Positions 1 to 5,707 of a DNA stretch of 13,106 nucleotides are shown here, in pieces; position 1 is the first letter of the stretch; every line of letters starts with the position of its first letter. The notes below the pieces were generated by a model. That model was not told where the DNA came from, searched no databases, and was given only the letters and a program-made list of their open reading frames with translations. A program made the position numbers and the translations under genes. This DNA comes from Clostridia bacterium (lineage in GTDB: Bacteria; Bacillota; Clostridia; Oscillospirales; CAG-272): contig CAAGGQ010000020.1 in the NCBI GenBank assembly GCA_900769475.1, positions 1 to 13,106 of the forward strand. The letters are read 5' to 3'.

Positions 1-11
1 GCGACCTCAGT

Positions 12-40
12 ATTATACCACTTTCTTCCCGCTTTGTCAA
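12..40 (-). promoter_or_regulatory. Consensus sigma-A promoter P2, reading out of the left edge
   Basis: On the minus strand a perfect TTGACA (35-40) and a perfect TATAAT (12-17) are separated by exactly 17 bp. A-rich tracts lie directly upstream of the -35 box (about 44-80). Transcription would start at about position 5 and leave the window, so the gene it drives is not visible. With the second promoter at 123-151 it forms a tandem pair typical of stable RNA operons. Confidence 0.85.
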
Positions 41-122
41 GCCCTTTTTGAAAAGTTTTTTCAACTTTTTTCAAGGCTTTTTCGGGAGTGGATCGCTTGT
101 CCTTCTTGCGGACAGCTTGGTT

Positions 123-151
123 ATTATATCACCAATTTCGTCATTTGTCAA
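123..151 (-). promoter_or_regulatory. Consensus sigma-A promoter P1 with A-tract upstream element
   Basis: On the minus strand TTGACA (146-151) and TATAAT (123-128) are both perfect and 17 bp apart, and TG lies before the -10 box (TGATATAAT). Two runs of A lie just upstream of the -35 box (about 152-175), resembling an UP element that contacts RNA polymerase alpha subunits. The promoter fires in the same direction as P2, 111 bp upstream of it. No open reading frame with a ribosome site lies between the two, which fits an RNA operon rather than a protein gene. Confidence 0.85.
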
Positions 152-283
152 CACTTTTTTTCGATTTTTTATCGATTTGGAGCTTTTGACAAGTTTTGTA
201 TGACATTTCCTGCGACATTACGAAAAAATATACAAACGGGAGAGGGATTTGATCAACCCCCCTTAGATCGCACCCCTCCTTAG
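152..283. other. Intergenic stretch without a recognisable gene
   Basis: Apart from the A-tracts next to promoter P1 and a small CGAT/ATCG inverted repeat around 163-176, I see nothing that looks coding or structured here. A TTGACA-like hexamer on the plus strand near 186-191 has no matching -10 box. Confidence 0.5.
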
Positions 284-423
284 CCACTTTTTCTTTTGAC
301 ACCGTAGGCGCAAAAGAAAAAATTATCAAAAAGAAAACTTCGAGGATGTTTCGCGCTCTGCGGAGCGCGACCGGCGTTTCGCCGCCGGCGCACGAAAAAC
401 TTTTGAAAAAGTTTTATCAAAAC
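284..423. repeat. Structured dispersed repeat, copy 1 (second copy at 9133-9272)
   Basis: A segment of about 140 bp recurs in the same orientation at 9133-9272. It has an 11-bp perfect inverted repeat (288-298 with 311-321), a GC-rich hairpin with an 8-bp stem (351-358 with 363-370, loop TGCG), a second hairpin (371-376 with 383-388), and an A/T-rich imperfect palindrome at the end (about 395-415). The second copy keeps all four foldings. In the 8-bp GC hairpin the stem bases differ but still pair, so structure rather than sequence is conserved. It could be a REP/MITE-like element or a structured 3' untranslated RNA. The strand of function is unknown. Confidence 0.75.
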
Positions 424-455
424 GCTCCCTGATGGGTCTGTGCGAACATTGATAT

Positions 456-505
456 AAAAAAAGACGATCTCCAAAAGAGCTGTACCCTTAAGGACAGTTT
501 TAAAA
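456..505. repeat. Short inverted-orientation repeat, arm 1 (partner at 1621-1670)
   Basis: Read on the plus strand, this begins with an A-run, then GACGATCT, and ends with AAGGACAGTTTT. The reverse complement of 1621-1670 begins and ends the same way, with a shared AGAGC core and small indels between. The two arms lie in opposite orientation about 1.1 kb apart and bracket the SHOCT gene, its leader and the MITE-like element. The origin is unknown. Confidence 0.6.
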
Positions 506-515
506 TTTGCAATAC

Positions 516-547
516 CGAAAAAGCGAGCTGAACAAAATCAGCTCGCT
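516..547 (-). terminator. Rho-independent terminator after the SHOCT gene
   Basis: A perfect 10-bp stem (522-531 with 538-547, loop of 6) is followed on the minus strand by TTTT. It lies 45 nt downstream of the SHOCT gene stop codon, so it most likely ends that transcript. Confidence 0.75.
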
Positions 548-591
548 AATTTTATGCCACACCGATATTTCGGTCTACGGTATGATGTGTA

Positions 592-1059
592 TTAAAGACC
601 AAGAAGTTGCTTTTTCTTTGCGTCAAATTCTTCTTGAGTGATGATGCCCATATCAAGAAGCTCCTTCATTTTCTTGAGTTCTTCGGCAGGAGAGGCCGCC
701 TGTTGAATAACAGTTCCTGCAGGAGCACGCTTTGCCTGTTTGTCTTCCGATATCCTTTTTTCAACGAATTTATAGATTTCTTCCATAAGTTTAACATTGT
801 CCTTTTTGTTAAATACAACTGCGTTTTCGCTTTCATAAGGACTTTTATTAGTTGTATCAGAACCGGGATATTCAAACTGTATATATCCGGCAAAAAAAGC
901 ACCTGGCAGTTTAAACTGGACAGAGGTTAAATCAGAATAATAAAGTTTTTTCGTGCCTTTCGTACGATTTAGTGTCCCCGCTTTTCCGGAAATTTCACAA
1001 TAATCTTCATATACATGGAGTGTACTTCTAAGTAAATCGACAAAATACTTTTCTGACAT
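592..1059 (-). CDS. Small PH-like protein with C-terminal SHOCT domain
   Basis: This is a 155-residue protein. Residues about 8-103 look like a bacterial PH-like beta fold ending in an amphipathic helix. A charged linker follows (about 104-122), then a clear SHOCT domain (about 123-155), with the typical pattern ELKKMKELLDMGIITQEEF and a closing KKKQLLGL. SHOCT is a short oligomerisation-type motif found at the ends of many proteins; the cellular role is not known and I do not assign one. The start at 1059 is chosen because GGAG lies 7 nt upstream (1067-1070). The frame stays open to a TTG at 1233, but that extension runs through a terminator hairpin and an RNA-like element. There are no membrane segments from this start. 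No promoter lies between the leader terminator (1091-1123) and this start, so expression probably depends on read-through from the promoter at 1314-1342. Confidence 0.8.
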   Translation of the reverse strand: MSEKYFVDLLRSTLHVYEDYCEISGKAGTLNRTKGTKKLYYSDLTSVQFKLPGAFFAGYIQFEYPGSDTTNKSPYESENAVVFNKKDNVKLMEEIYKFVEKRISEDKQAKRAPAGTVIQQAASPAEELKKMKELLDMGIITQEEFDAKKKQLLGL

Positions 1060-1090
1060 CTTTTTTCTCCTTGCTTTCTTACATTTTTGC

Positions 1091-1123
1091 AAATAAAAAG
1101 TGCGGCAACCGGAGTTACCGCAC
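1091..1123 (-). terminator. Terminator or attenuator at the end of the leader RNA
   Basis: On the minus strand a 10-bp stem (1100-1123, including one U-G pair) closes on a UCCG loop, a stable UNCG tetraloop flanked by C-G. It is followed by TTTTTATTTG (1090-1099). It lies between the leader promoter and the SHOCT ribosome site. The stem's AACTCC (1111-1116) can instead pair with GGAGTT at 1135-1140, giving a possible antiterminator. Confidence 0.75.
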
Positions 1124-1308
1124 CGAAAAACGCCAACTCCAATTGTCGCCAAACAAAAAACTAATGATATGGAAAACACCATACACAAATTAGCGGAATC
1201 AACGTTTTTACCATTATTCACTAATTTGTGCAAAAAAGCAAAAGGGTATAAAACCCCTTATAAAAATAAGGCGTTTTCCTTTAATCATTATTCGTTTTTT
1301 GTTTGGCG
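1091..1308 (-). ncRNA. Rod-shaped leader or small RNA, about 215 nt, family not recognised
   Basis: A strong promoter (1314-1342) would start transcription near 1307, exactly where a long inverted repeat begins. On the minus strand 1294-1308 pairs perfectly with 1147-1161, 1284-1290 with 1162-1168, and 1273-1279 with 1171-1177, giving a 29-bp rod with only small bulges. Inside it, 1221-1230 pairs with 1184-1193 as a terminal stem. The 42-nt segment 1231-1272 can form one of two mutually exclusive small hairpins (1242-1259 or 1256-1271). A terminator follows at 1091-1123. The rod with a lopsided central bubble recalls 6S RNA in shape, but I see no sequence match and cannot assign it. It may be an independent small RNA, or a cis-acting leader of the SHOCT gene. 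Confidence 0.55.
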
Positions 1309-1313
1309 CAACT

Positions 1314-1342
1314 ATTATATCACATTTTTTGCGGTTTGTAAA
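1314..1342 (-). promoter_or_regulatory. Promoter of the rod-shaped leader RNA and SHOCT gene
   Basis: TTTACA (1337-1342) and TATAAT (1314-1319) on the minus strand are 17 bp apart, with an extended -10 (TGATATAAT). The predicted start near 1307 coincides with the foot of the long RNA stem. Confidence 0.8.
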
Positions 1343-1390
1343 TATATTCAGTGAAATTTATAAAAGTTATAAAAATACCTTCCGGGAGGT

Positions 1391-1526
1391 AGAAAAAGCC
1401 TCCCTTGTGTAAAGGGAGGTGGCACGGCTTGCCGTGACGGAGGGATTGTAAAAAGCAACAATTTCGTGGTAACAATTCCTCAGTCAGTTTCGCTGACAGC
1501 TCCCTTTACACAAGGGAGCCTTTTCT
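1391..1526. mobile_element. MITE-like palindromic repeat element
   Basis: The outer arms 1391-1420 and 1498-1526 are near-perfect inverted repeats of each other. Each arm is also a hairpin by itself (CCTCCCTT with AAGGGAGG on the left, GCTCCCTT with AAGGGAGC on the right). Inside are two further small hairpins (1423-1436 and 1483-1497) and matching GGAGGGATTGT/ACAATTCCTC segments. It encodes no protein. From memory, repeats with the ends CTCCCTTGTGTAAAGGGAG are scattered between genes in many gut Firmicutes, which supports a non-autonomous mobile element. I see no clear target-site duplication. Confidence 0.7.
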
Positions 1527-1585
1527 TTTGTTCATCTATGCCTTGTCATTTTTACTGACAAGCACTGCATTTGTAGACACAAACG

Positions 1586-1625
1586 AAAAACACGGCATAC
1601 CTCTTTCGAGGTATGCCGTGTTTTT
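1586..1625. terminator. Bidirectional terminator downstream of recR
   Basis: A perfect 13-bp stem (1591-1603 with 1608-1620, loop TTTC) is flanked by AAAAA (1586-1590) and TTTTT (1621-1625), so it can stop transcription from either side. It lies 45 nt after the recR stop codon and should end the dnaX-ybaB-recR transcript. Confidence 0.85.
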
Positions 1626-1670
1626 GAAAACTGTCCTTTAGAGTGACGCTCTAAAGATCGTCTTTTTTTT
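1621..1670. repeat. Short inverted-orientation repeat, arm 2 (partner at 456-505)
   Basis: This is the reverse-complement relative of 456-505. This copy additionally forms an 8-bp stem (CTTTAGAG with CTCTAAAG, 1637-1657). It lies in the short spacer between the recR stop codon and the terminator stem. Confidence 0.55.
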
Positions 1671-2269
1671 CATACTTCCCTTCTGCCCTCCAAGGCACGG
1701 AACAGGGTGATTTCATCTGCGTATTCCAGATCGCCGCCCACGGGAACGCCGTAAGCAAGTCTTGTCACGGGAATCGCCAAGGGCTTTAACAGTCTGGAAA
1801 GATACATCGCCGTTGCCTCTCCCTCCACGGTGGGATTGGTGGCAACGATGACCTCGCTCACCTCTCCCTCGCCCACACGGGTGAGCAGCTCCTTGATCTT
1901 GAGCTGGTCGGGAGTGACGCCGTTCATGGGGGAGATCAGACCGTGCAGAACGTGATACACGCCACGGTACTCCCGCACCTTTTCCATGGAAAGGACGGCT
2001 CTGGCGTCGGTCACCACGCAGATCAGCGATTTGTCGCGATTGGGATCGGCGCAGATGGGACAAACCTCGCGGTCGGTCAAGTTCTGACAAATGGGACAAA
2101 GGTGAATCTTCTCCCGAGCATCCAGAATGGCCGTGGCAAACTCACGGGCTTCCTCGGGATCCATATCCAAAACCGAAAAGGCCATGCGAAAGGCCGTCTT
2201 CTTACCCACGCCCTCCAAGGATGCAAATTTCTCGGCCAGGCGGCTGAGGGATTCAATGTATTCGGCCAT
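1670..2269 (-). CDS. recR: Recombination mediator protein RecR
   Basis: This 199-residue protein is the usual length for RecR. RecR works with RecO (and RecF) to load RecA onto single-stranded gaps protected by SSB. Visible features in order are an N-terminal helix-hairpin-helix with LEGVGKKTAFRMA (about 18-30), a four-cysteine zinc finger (C58, C61, C70, C73), and a Toprim domain (about 80-175) with the conserved stretches YHVLHG, ATNPTVEGEATAMY and GVPVGGDLEYADE. The close ends in ALEGRRE, as in Bacillus RecR. The ATG lies only 4 nt beyond the ybaB stop codon and has no good ribosome site of its own, so translation is probably coupled to ybaB. It is the last gene of the dnaX-ybaB-recR operon. 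Confidence 0.97.
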   Translation of the reverse strand: MAEYIESLSRLAEKFASLEGVGKKTAFRMAFSVLDMDPEEAREFATAILDAREKIHLCPICQNLTDREVCPICADPNRDKSLICVVTDARAVLSMEKVREYRGVYHVLHGLISPMNGVTPDQLKIKELLTRVGEGEVSEVIVATNPTVEGEATAMYLSRLLKPLAIPVTRLAYGVPVGGDLEYADEITLFRALEGRREV

Positions 2270-2273
2270 AGGT

Positions 2274-2621
2274 TCAGAACAGTCCGGGCAGATTCATGGG
2301 GCCCGTGATCTTGTTCAACTCGGCGTTGTTGGTATCGTCCACCCGCTTGATGGCCTCGTTGACAGCCGCCACCAGAATATCGGACAGGGTCTCGATATCA
2401 TCGGGATCCACGATTTCGGGCTCCAAGTCAATGGAAAGGATTTCCCGCTTGCCGTTGATCTTTACGTTTACTACACCGCCACCTGCGGAAATATCGTATT
2501 CACGGGCGTTCAGCTCCTCCTGCTTTGCTGCCATATCCTCCTGCATCTTCTGTGCCTGACGGAGCATTGCCTGCATGTTTTGAGGGCCGCCACCCATTCC
2601 CTTCGGAATATTCGCTTTCAT
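2274..2621 (-). CDS. ybaB: YbaB/EbfC family nucleoid-associated protein
   Basis: This is a 115-residue protein of the YbaB/EbfC family, small dimeric DNA-binding proteins that associate with the nucleoid. The pattern is standard: a Gly/Met-rich N-terminus, a long helix rich in Met, Gln and Lys (about 13-40), the strand-turn segment SAGGGVVNVKINGKREI, and a C-terminal helix with AVNEAIKRVDD. The start at 2621 has GGAGG 8 nt upstream (2630-2634). It lies between dnaX (39-nt gap) and recR (4-nt gap), the conserved arrangement in many bacteria. The same gene is called yaaK in Bacillus. Confidence 0.95.
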   Translation of the reverse strand: MKANIPKGMGGGPQNMQAMLRQAQKMQEDMAAKQEELNAREYDISAGGGVVNVKINGKREILSIDLEPEIVDPDDIETLSDILVAAVNEAIKRVDDTNNAELNKITGPMNLPGLF

Positions 2622-2660
2622 TTCTAAATCCTCCTTGAATATAATAAATGGTAATAAAGT

Positions 2661-4286
2661 TTATTCATCACTGTCCGATGCCGCCAGGATCTCGTCGATC
2701 ACCGAGGCATTTTCCTTTTTGCCTGCAACCTCCATGAGTAGCATACGGTCGCCTACCTCTCGGCGGAGCACCGTGGAAATAGCCATGCGCAAACGGTCGC
2801 GGGCATCGTCATCCTCCATCATTCGCATAGAGAAATCGGCATCGAATTGCACCAGCACCCGATCATCTTCCAGGGTGAAGCCATGGGAGGCCTTAACAAA
2901 GCTGGCTCGCATGGGATCGCTGCGGCTGATCTTTTCCACCACCTCCATCCAAGCACGGATGGGACGGAGGATCCGCTTACCGCCGGTTGCCACGGAAGCA
3001 GAAGCAGGCGCGGCCACGGGAGCCGCCTGTTTGGGAGCTGCCTGGGCGGAGGGTGCCTTGGGCGCCGCGGGCTCGGTTGCCGGAGCCTCCCGGGGTACGG
3101 GGGCTGGGGAGGGTACCGCGGCTCTTGGGGTAAACTGCCCCGAGAGAAGCTGCTCCTCCAGCTGTGCTACGCGGCTCTGCAGGGCCTCTACCGAGGTATC
3201 CAAAGCTTCGTCGCACATGCGAACCAGAGTCATTTCGGCCACGATTCGCTTTACCGCATTGGCCTTTTGCATAGCCAGGAGAGCCTCCTCCAGCAGCTTG
3301 CAATGGTAAAACAGAGTTTCCTTGCGGAAGCTCTTGACCGCCGCGTACAACCGCTCAGCCTCATGATCGGTCAAATCCAGGTAGGAAGCCGCGTTTCGGG
3401 TGGTTTTGATCACCAGCATATCCCGATAGATCGAAAGGAGATCCTGCCAGAACACGGCAATGTCCTTAGAGGAACGAACCACCTCGTCGATCTGGGAAAA
3501 CAACAGATCATAGTTCTTCTCGGCCACGGCCTGCACCGTGGAGAGCATGGCATCTTGCCCCGTAAGGCCAATGGCATCCTCCACCACGGCGGGGGTCACC
3601 TCGCGGTCACCGCCGGCGCAAAGCTCCAGCAGGCTGATGGCGTCACGCATGCCGCCCTGGGCCAGCTTGGCCAGCATCCGCGCGGCGTCAGGATCCAGGG
3701 AGATCTTCTCCTGCGCGGCGATGAACTGCAAACGCGCCACGAGGACCTCGGTAGAAATGCGCCGAAAATCAAAGCGCTGGCAACGGGAAATGATGGTTGC
3801 CGGCAACTTGTGCAGCTCGGTGGTGGCCAAAATGAACACCACATGCTCCGGGGGCTCCTCCAGGGTCTTGAGGAGGGCGTTGAAGGCGCTCACCGAGAGC
3901 ATATGCACCTCGTCGATGATATACACACGGTAGCGGAGCGTGGAGGGGGCGTAAACCACCTCGTCACGAATATCACGGATATTATCTACGCCGTTGTTGG
4001 AGGCGGCGTCCATTTCCAGCACGTCGGTGGCGGCACCGCTTTCAATAGCCTGGCAGGCGGCACACTTGCCGCAGGGATTGCCGTTGACGGGGCTTTCACA
4101 GTTGACCACCTTGGCCAATATCTTGGCGCAGGTCGTTTTTCCCGTTCCACGGGAGCCGCAGAAGAGATAGGCGTGGCTGAAAGCGCGGGTCTGCGTCTCG
4201 TAGCGCAGAATGGACGTAATATGCTCCTGTCCGCAAACATCATCAAAGGTTTGGGGTCGCCATTTCCGGTATAACGCCTGGTGCAT
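2661..4286 (-). CDS. dnaX: DNA polymerase III subunit gamma/tau (clamp loader ATPase)
   Basis: This 541-residue clamp-loader subunit uses ATP to place the sliding clamp on DNA in the replisome. Visible motifs are the N-terminal YRKWRP, Walker A GSRGTGKT (44-51), a four-cysteine zinc module (C63, C72, C75, C78), Walker B with IIDEVH (123-128), and SRC sensor/arginine finger (167-169). After the AAA+ and collar domains (to about 375), an Ala/Pro-rich linker (about 395-440) leads to a C-terminal domain expected to bind DnaE/PolC and the helicase. I chose the ATG at 4286 over one at 4343 because GGGAGG lies 8 nt upstream (4295-4300), and the upstream extension overlaps the promoter's -10 box. No A-rich slippery heptamer is visible in the linker, so I see no sign of a frameshifted gamma product. 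Confidence 0.97.
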   Translation of the reverse strand: MHQALYRKWRPQTFDDVCGQEHITSILRYETQTRAFSHAYLFCGSRGTGKTTCAKILAKVVNCESPVNGNPCGKCAACQAIESGAATDVLEMDAASNNGVDNIRDIRDEVVYAPSTLRYRVYIIDEVHMLSVSAFNALLKTLEEPPEHVVFILATTELHKLPATIISRCQRFDFRRISTEVLVARLQFIAAQEKISLDPDAARMLAKLAQGGMRDAISLLELCAGGDREVTPAVVEDAIGLTGQDAMLSTVQAVAEKNYDLLFSQIDEVVRSSKDIAVFWQDLLSIYRDMLVIKTTRNAASYLDLTDHEAERLYAAVKSFRKETLFYHCKLLEEALLAMQKANAVKRIVAEMTLVRMCDEALDTSVEALQSRVAQLEEQLLSGQFTPRAAVPSPAPVPREAPATEPAAPKAPSAQAAPKQAAPVAAPASASVATGGKRILRPIRAWMEVVEKISRSDPMRASFVKASHGFTLEDDRVLVQFDADFSMRMMEDDDARDRLRMAISTVLRREVGDRMLLMEVAGKKENASVIDEILAASDSDE

Positions 4287-4334
4287 ATTCGATTCCTCCC
4301 TTTTCAAAGCTTTATAAAGACTCGTATCTATATT

Positions 4335-4363
4335 ATTATACATCTTTTCGAAAGGGATGTCAA
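4335..4363 (-). promoter_or_regulatory. Promoter of the dnaX-ybaB-recR operon
   Basis: Perfect TTGACA (4358-4363) and perfect TATAAT (4335-4340) on the minus strand are exactly 17 bp apart. The start point would be near 4328, about 40 nt before the dnaX start codon. Confidence 0.9.
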
Positions 4364-4389
4364 GGGCTTGGGGGAGATTTCAACCGCGA

Positions 4390-4431
4390 GAAAACGAAAA
4401 GGAGCCGCCGCGAAGGCTCGCAACAGCTCCT
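4390..4431 (-). terminator. Terminator after the isomerase-like gene
   Basis: Downstream of the stop codon at 4437, the minus strand has AGGAGC pairing with GCTCCT (outer stem, 4400-4431), with a small inner GCGA/TCGC stem, followed by TTTTCGTTTTC. It separates this gene from the dnaX promoter. Confidence 0.65.
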
Positions 4432-4436
4432 CTTTG

Positions 4437-5276
4437 TTATTTCATCAATTTGCACATATAGGCATATCCCAGGCGAACCGCATTCAGATTCTCCTCGGCA
4501 CCTTCAAATTCCAAGGAGACGGTACCGTCGTAGCCAAATTCCCGCAATCTTTGGATGCAGGCCGCCACGGGAACGTCCCCATGTCCCAGGATGGTTCCAC
4601 GGAGCAGATTGCCGTTCCGCGTTTTGAAAAAACCGTCGGGAAGCACCGAAAGACCTTCCACCTTGCGGTAGAGGAAATCCTTGACGTGCACGTGCACCGT
4701 GTAAGGCAGAGCCCGCTCGATGGCTTCGGTGGGCATTTCGTCGGCACACAGGAAGTTGCCAATATCCAACAGCCAGCGGTAGTTTTCATGATCCACCGCA
4801 CGGATGACCTTTTCCACCCGATCGGAATCCTGAAAGATAAAGCCGTGGTTCTCGGAGCAGGTGCGGATCCCCTTCTCCGCGGCGTACTCGGTAACGCAGC
4901 GGATCAACGGCGCCATCACGGGAATCGCCTCCTCCCAAGTCATGCCCTCGGGGAGGGACGAGCAGATATCGTGGCGCATCACGGAAGCCCCCAAGGCCTC
5001 GGCCACATCCACACACCGCTTCAGCTCAGCCACATTCTCCTCGGGATCTCCCTTGAGCAGGTTCATGCCCACGGCATAGGCCGCGATCTCCAGTCCCAAG
5101 GAAGCACAGAATTCCCGAAGTTCCCCGGCCAGAGCCACGGGATCCTCGGCCTTGATGGTAGTAAACTCGATGGCGTCAAAGCCCATGCCCCGCGCCAGAC
5201 TGCAGACCTCCTTGAGATCGCATCCCGTTTGCTTCATATATTTTGCATAGCTATAGGAGCTAACCCCCAGTTTCAT
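4437..5276 (-). CDS. Sugar phosphate isomerase/epimerase (xylose isomerase-like TIM barrel)
   Basis: This 279-residue protein is a normal length for the AP-endonuclease-2/xylose-isomerase-like TIM-barrel family. Metal-dependent members interconvert sugars, inosose or related polyols; the substrate cannot be told from sequence. Candidate metal ligands at the strand ends are E142 (SENHG), D171 (LLDIGN), H197 (VHVHVKDF) and E256 (SLEFEG). The N-terminus MKLGVSSYSY is the usual first strand and there is no signal peptide. The ATG at 5276 is chosen because a GAGGGA ribosome site lies just upstream, and because the open frame up to 5426 runs through the terminator and 3' part of the SRP RNA gene. 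It starts only 15 nt after the ffs terminator and has no promoter of its own that I can see. Its position between ffs and dnaX is unusual. Confidence 0.85.
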   Translation of the reverse strand: MKLGVSSYSYAKYMKQTGCDLKEVCSLARGMGFDAIEFTTIKAEDPVALAGELREFCASLGLEIAAYAVGMNLLKGDPEENVAELKRCVDVAEALGASVMRHDICSSLPEGMTWEEAIPVMAPLIRCVTEYAAEKGIRTCSENHGFIFQDSDRVEKVIRAVDHENYRWLLDIGNFLCADEMPTEAIERALPYTVHVHVKDFLYRKVEGLSVLPDGFFKTRNGNLLRGTILGHGDVPVAACIQRLREFGYDGTVSLEFEGAEENLNAVRLGYAYMCKLMK

Positions 5277-5290
5277 ATCCGTTCCCTCAC

Positions 5291-5330
5291 AAAAAAGCAG
5301 TTCGATGCAAAAAACACAGCACCGAACTGC
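5291..5330 (-). terminator. Terminator of the SRP RNA gene
   Basis: A 12-bp stem (5297-5308 with 5319-5330, one G-U pair, loop of 10) is followed on the minus strand by six T (5291-5296). It directly follows the SRP RNA and precedes the isomerase ribosome site by a few bases. Confidence 0.85.
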
Positions 5331-5334
5331 AAAA

Positions 5335-5609
5335 CAAGACCATACACCTTTGGATCGAAAGTCGCTCCCACGCGATCTTCGTATCTCCTGCTCAAAACAG
5401 GCGCTCTCGCGGCACATTGGGTTCATCGCTTAATGCTGCTTGGTCCCCCACCTGACATGGTTCACAACTCCCAATTGCGCAAGACCCATTCGTCAACACA
5501 GCAGATACGCCTCATTCGTAAAAGTTCGTTCCTCAAAAAAGGAATCCACCCCTGCTGTAGCGGATTTCAGGTATAGGGCTCCGCTAAATCCCCGGCTGGT
5601 ATGGCCTCG
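5335..5609 (-). ncRNA. ffs: Signal recognition particle RNA, large bacterial type with Alu domain
   Basis: This is the RNA of the signal recognition particle, which with Ffh targets ribosomes making membrane and secreted proteins to the membrane. On the minus strand the sequence follows B. subtilis scRNA through most of its length. Recognisable are the Alu-domain stretch around 5545-5600 (AGCGGAGCCC, CCTGAAATCCGCT, AGCAGGGG), then GTTGACGAATGGGTCTTGCGCAA, GTGAACCATGTCAGG, AAGCAGCATTAAG and AATGTGCCGC. The ends pair with each other (GGCCATAC with GTATGGTC). The apical part of helix 8 (5435-5456) carries a GGGA loop on a stem whose two C-G pairs are flipped to G-C. Mature length would be about 275 nt within a longer precursor that includes the terminator; ends are estimated from pairing. 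Confidence 0.93.
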
Positions 5610-5637
5610 TTTCACAGTTCCGTGCTGTGCACGCTAT

Positions 5638-5665
5638 ATTATAACAGATTTTTTTCTATTTTGCA
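5638..5665 (-). promoter_or_regulatory. Promoter of the SRP RNA gene
   Basis: TATAAT (5638-5643) lies 17 bp downstream of TTGCAA (5661-5666) on the minus strand. The start would be near 5632, giving about 23 nt of 5' leader ahead of the mature RNA; the leader itself has a CGTGC/GCACG hairpin. Confidence 0.8.
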
Positions 5666-5707
5666 AGGGATTTTTGAAAATTCATAGTTTTTTCATACAA
5701 TTCATCC

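Noticed and set aside
2847..4274. A 475-codon plus-strand frame opposite dnaX
   Set aside because: It mirrors dnaX, has low-complexity His/Gly composition and no start signals.
2661..4286. Programmed frameshift in dnaX giving a short gamma product
   Set aside because: No A-rich slippery heptamer with a following hairpin is visible in the linker region; the only A-run is near the C-terminal end.
5277..5426. A 50-residue N-terminal extension of the isomerase
   Set aside because: It would be translated from within the SRP RNA and its terminator; the ribosome site and family start both favour 5276.
4281..5576. A 431-codon plus-strand frame opposite the isomerase and SRP RNA genes
   Set aside because: It overlaps the dnaX promoter, a protein gene and a structured RNA on the other strand and resembles no protein.
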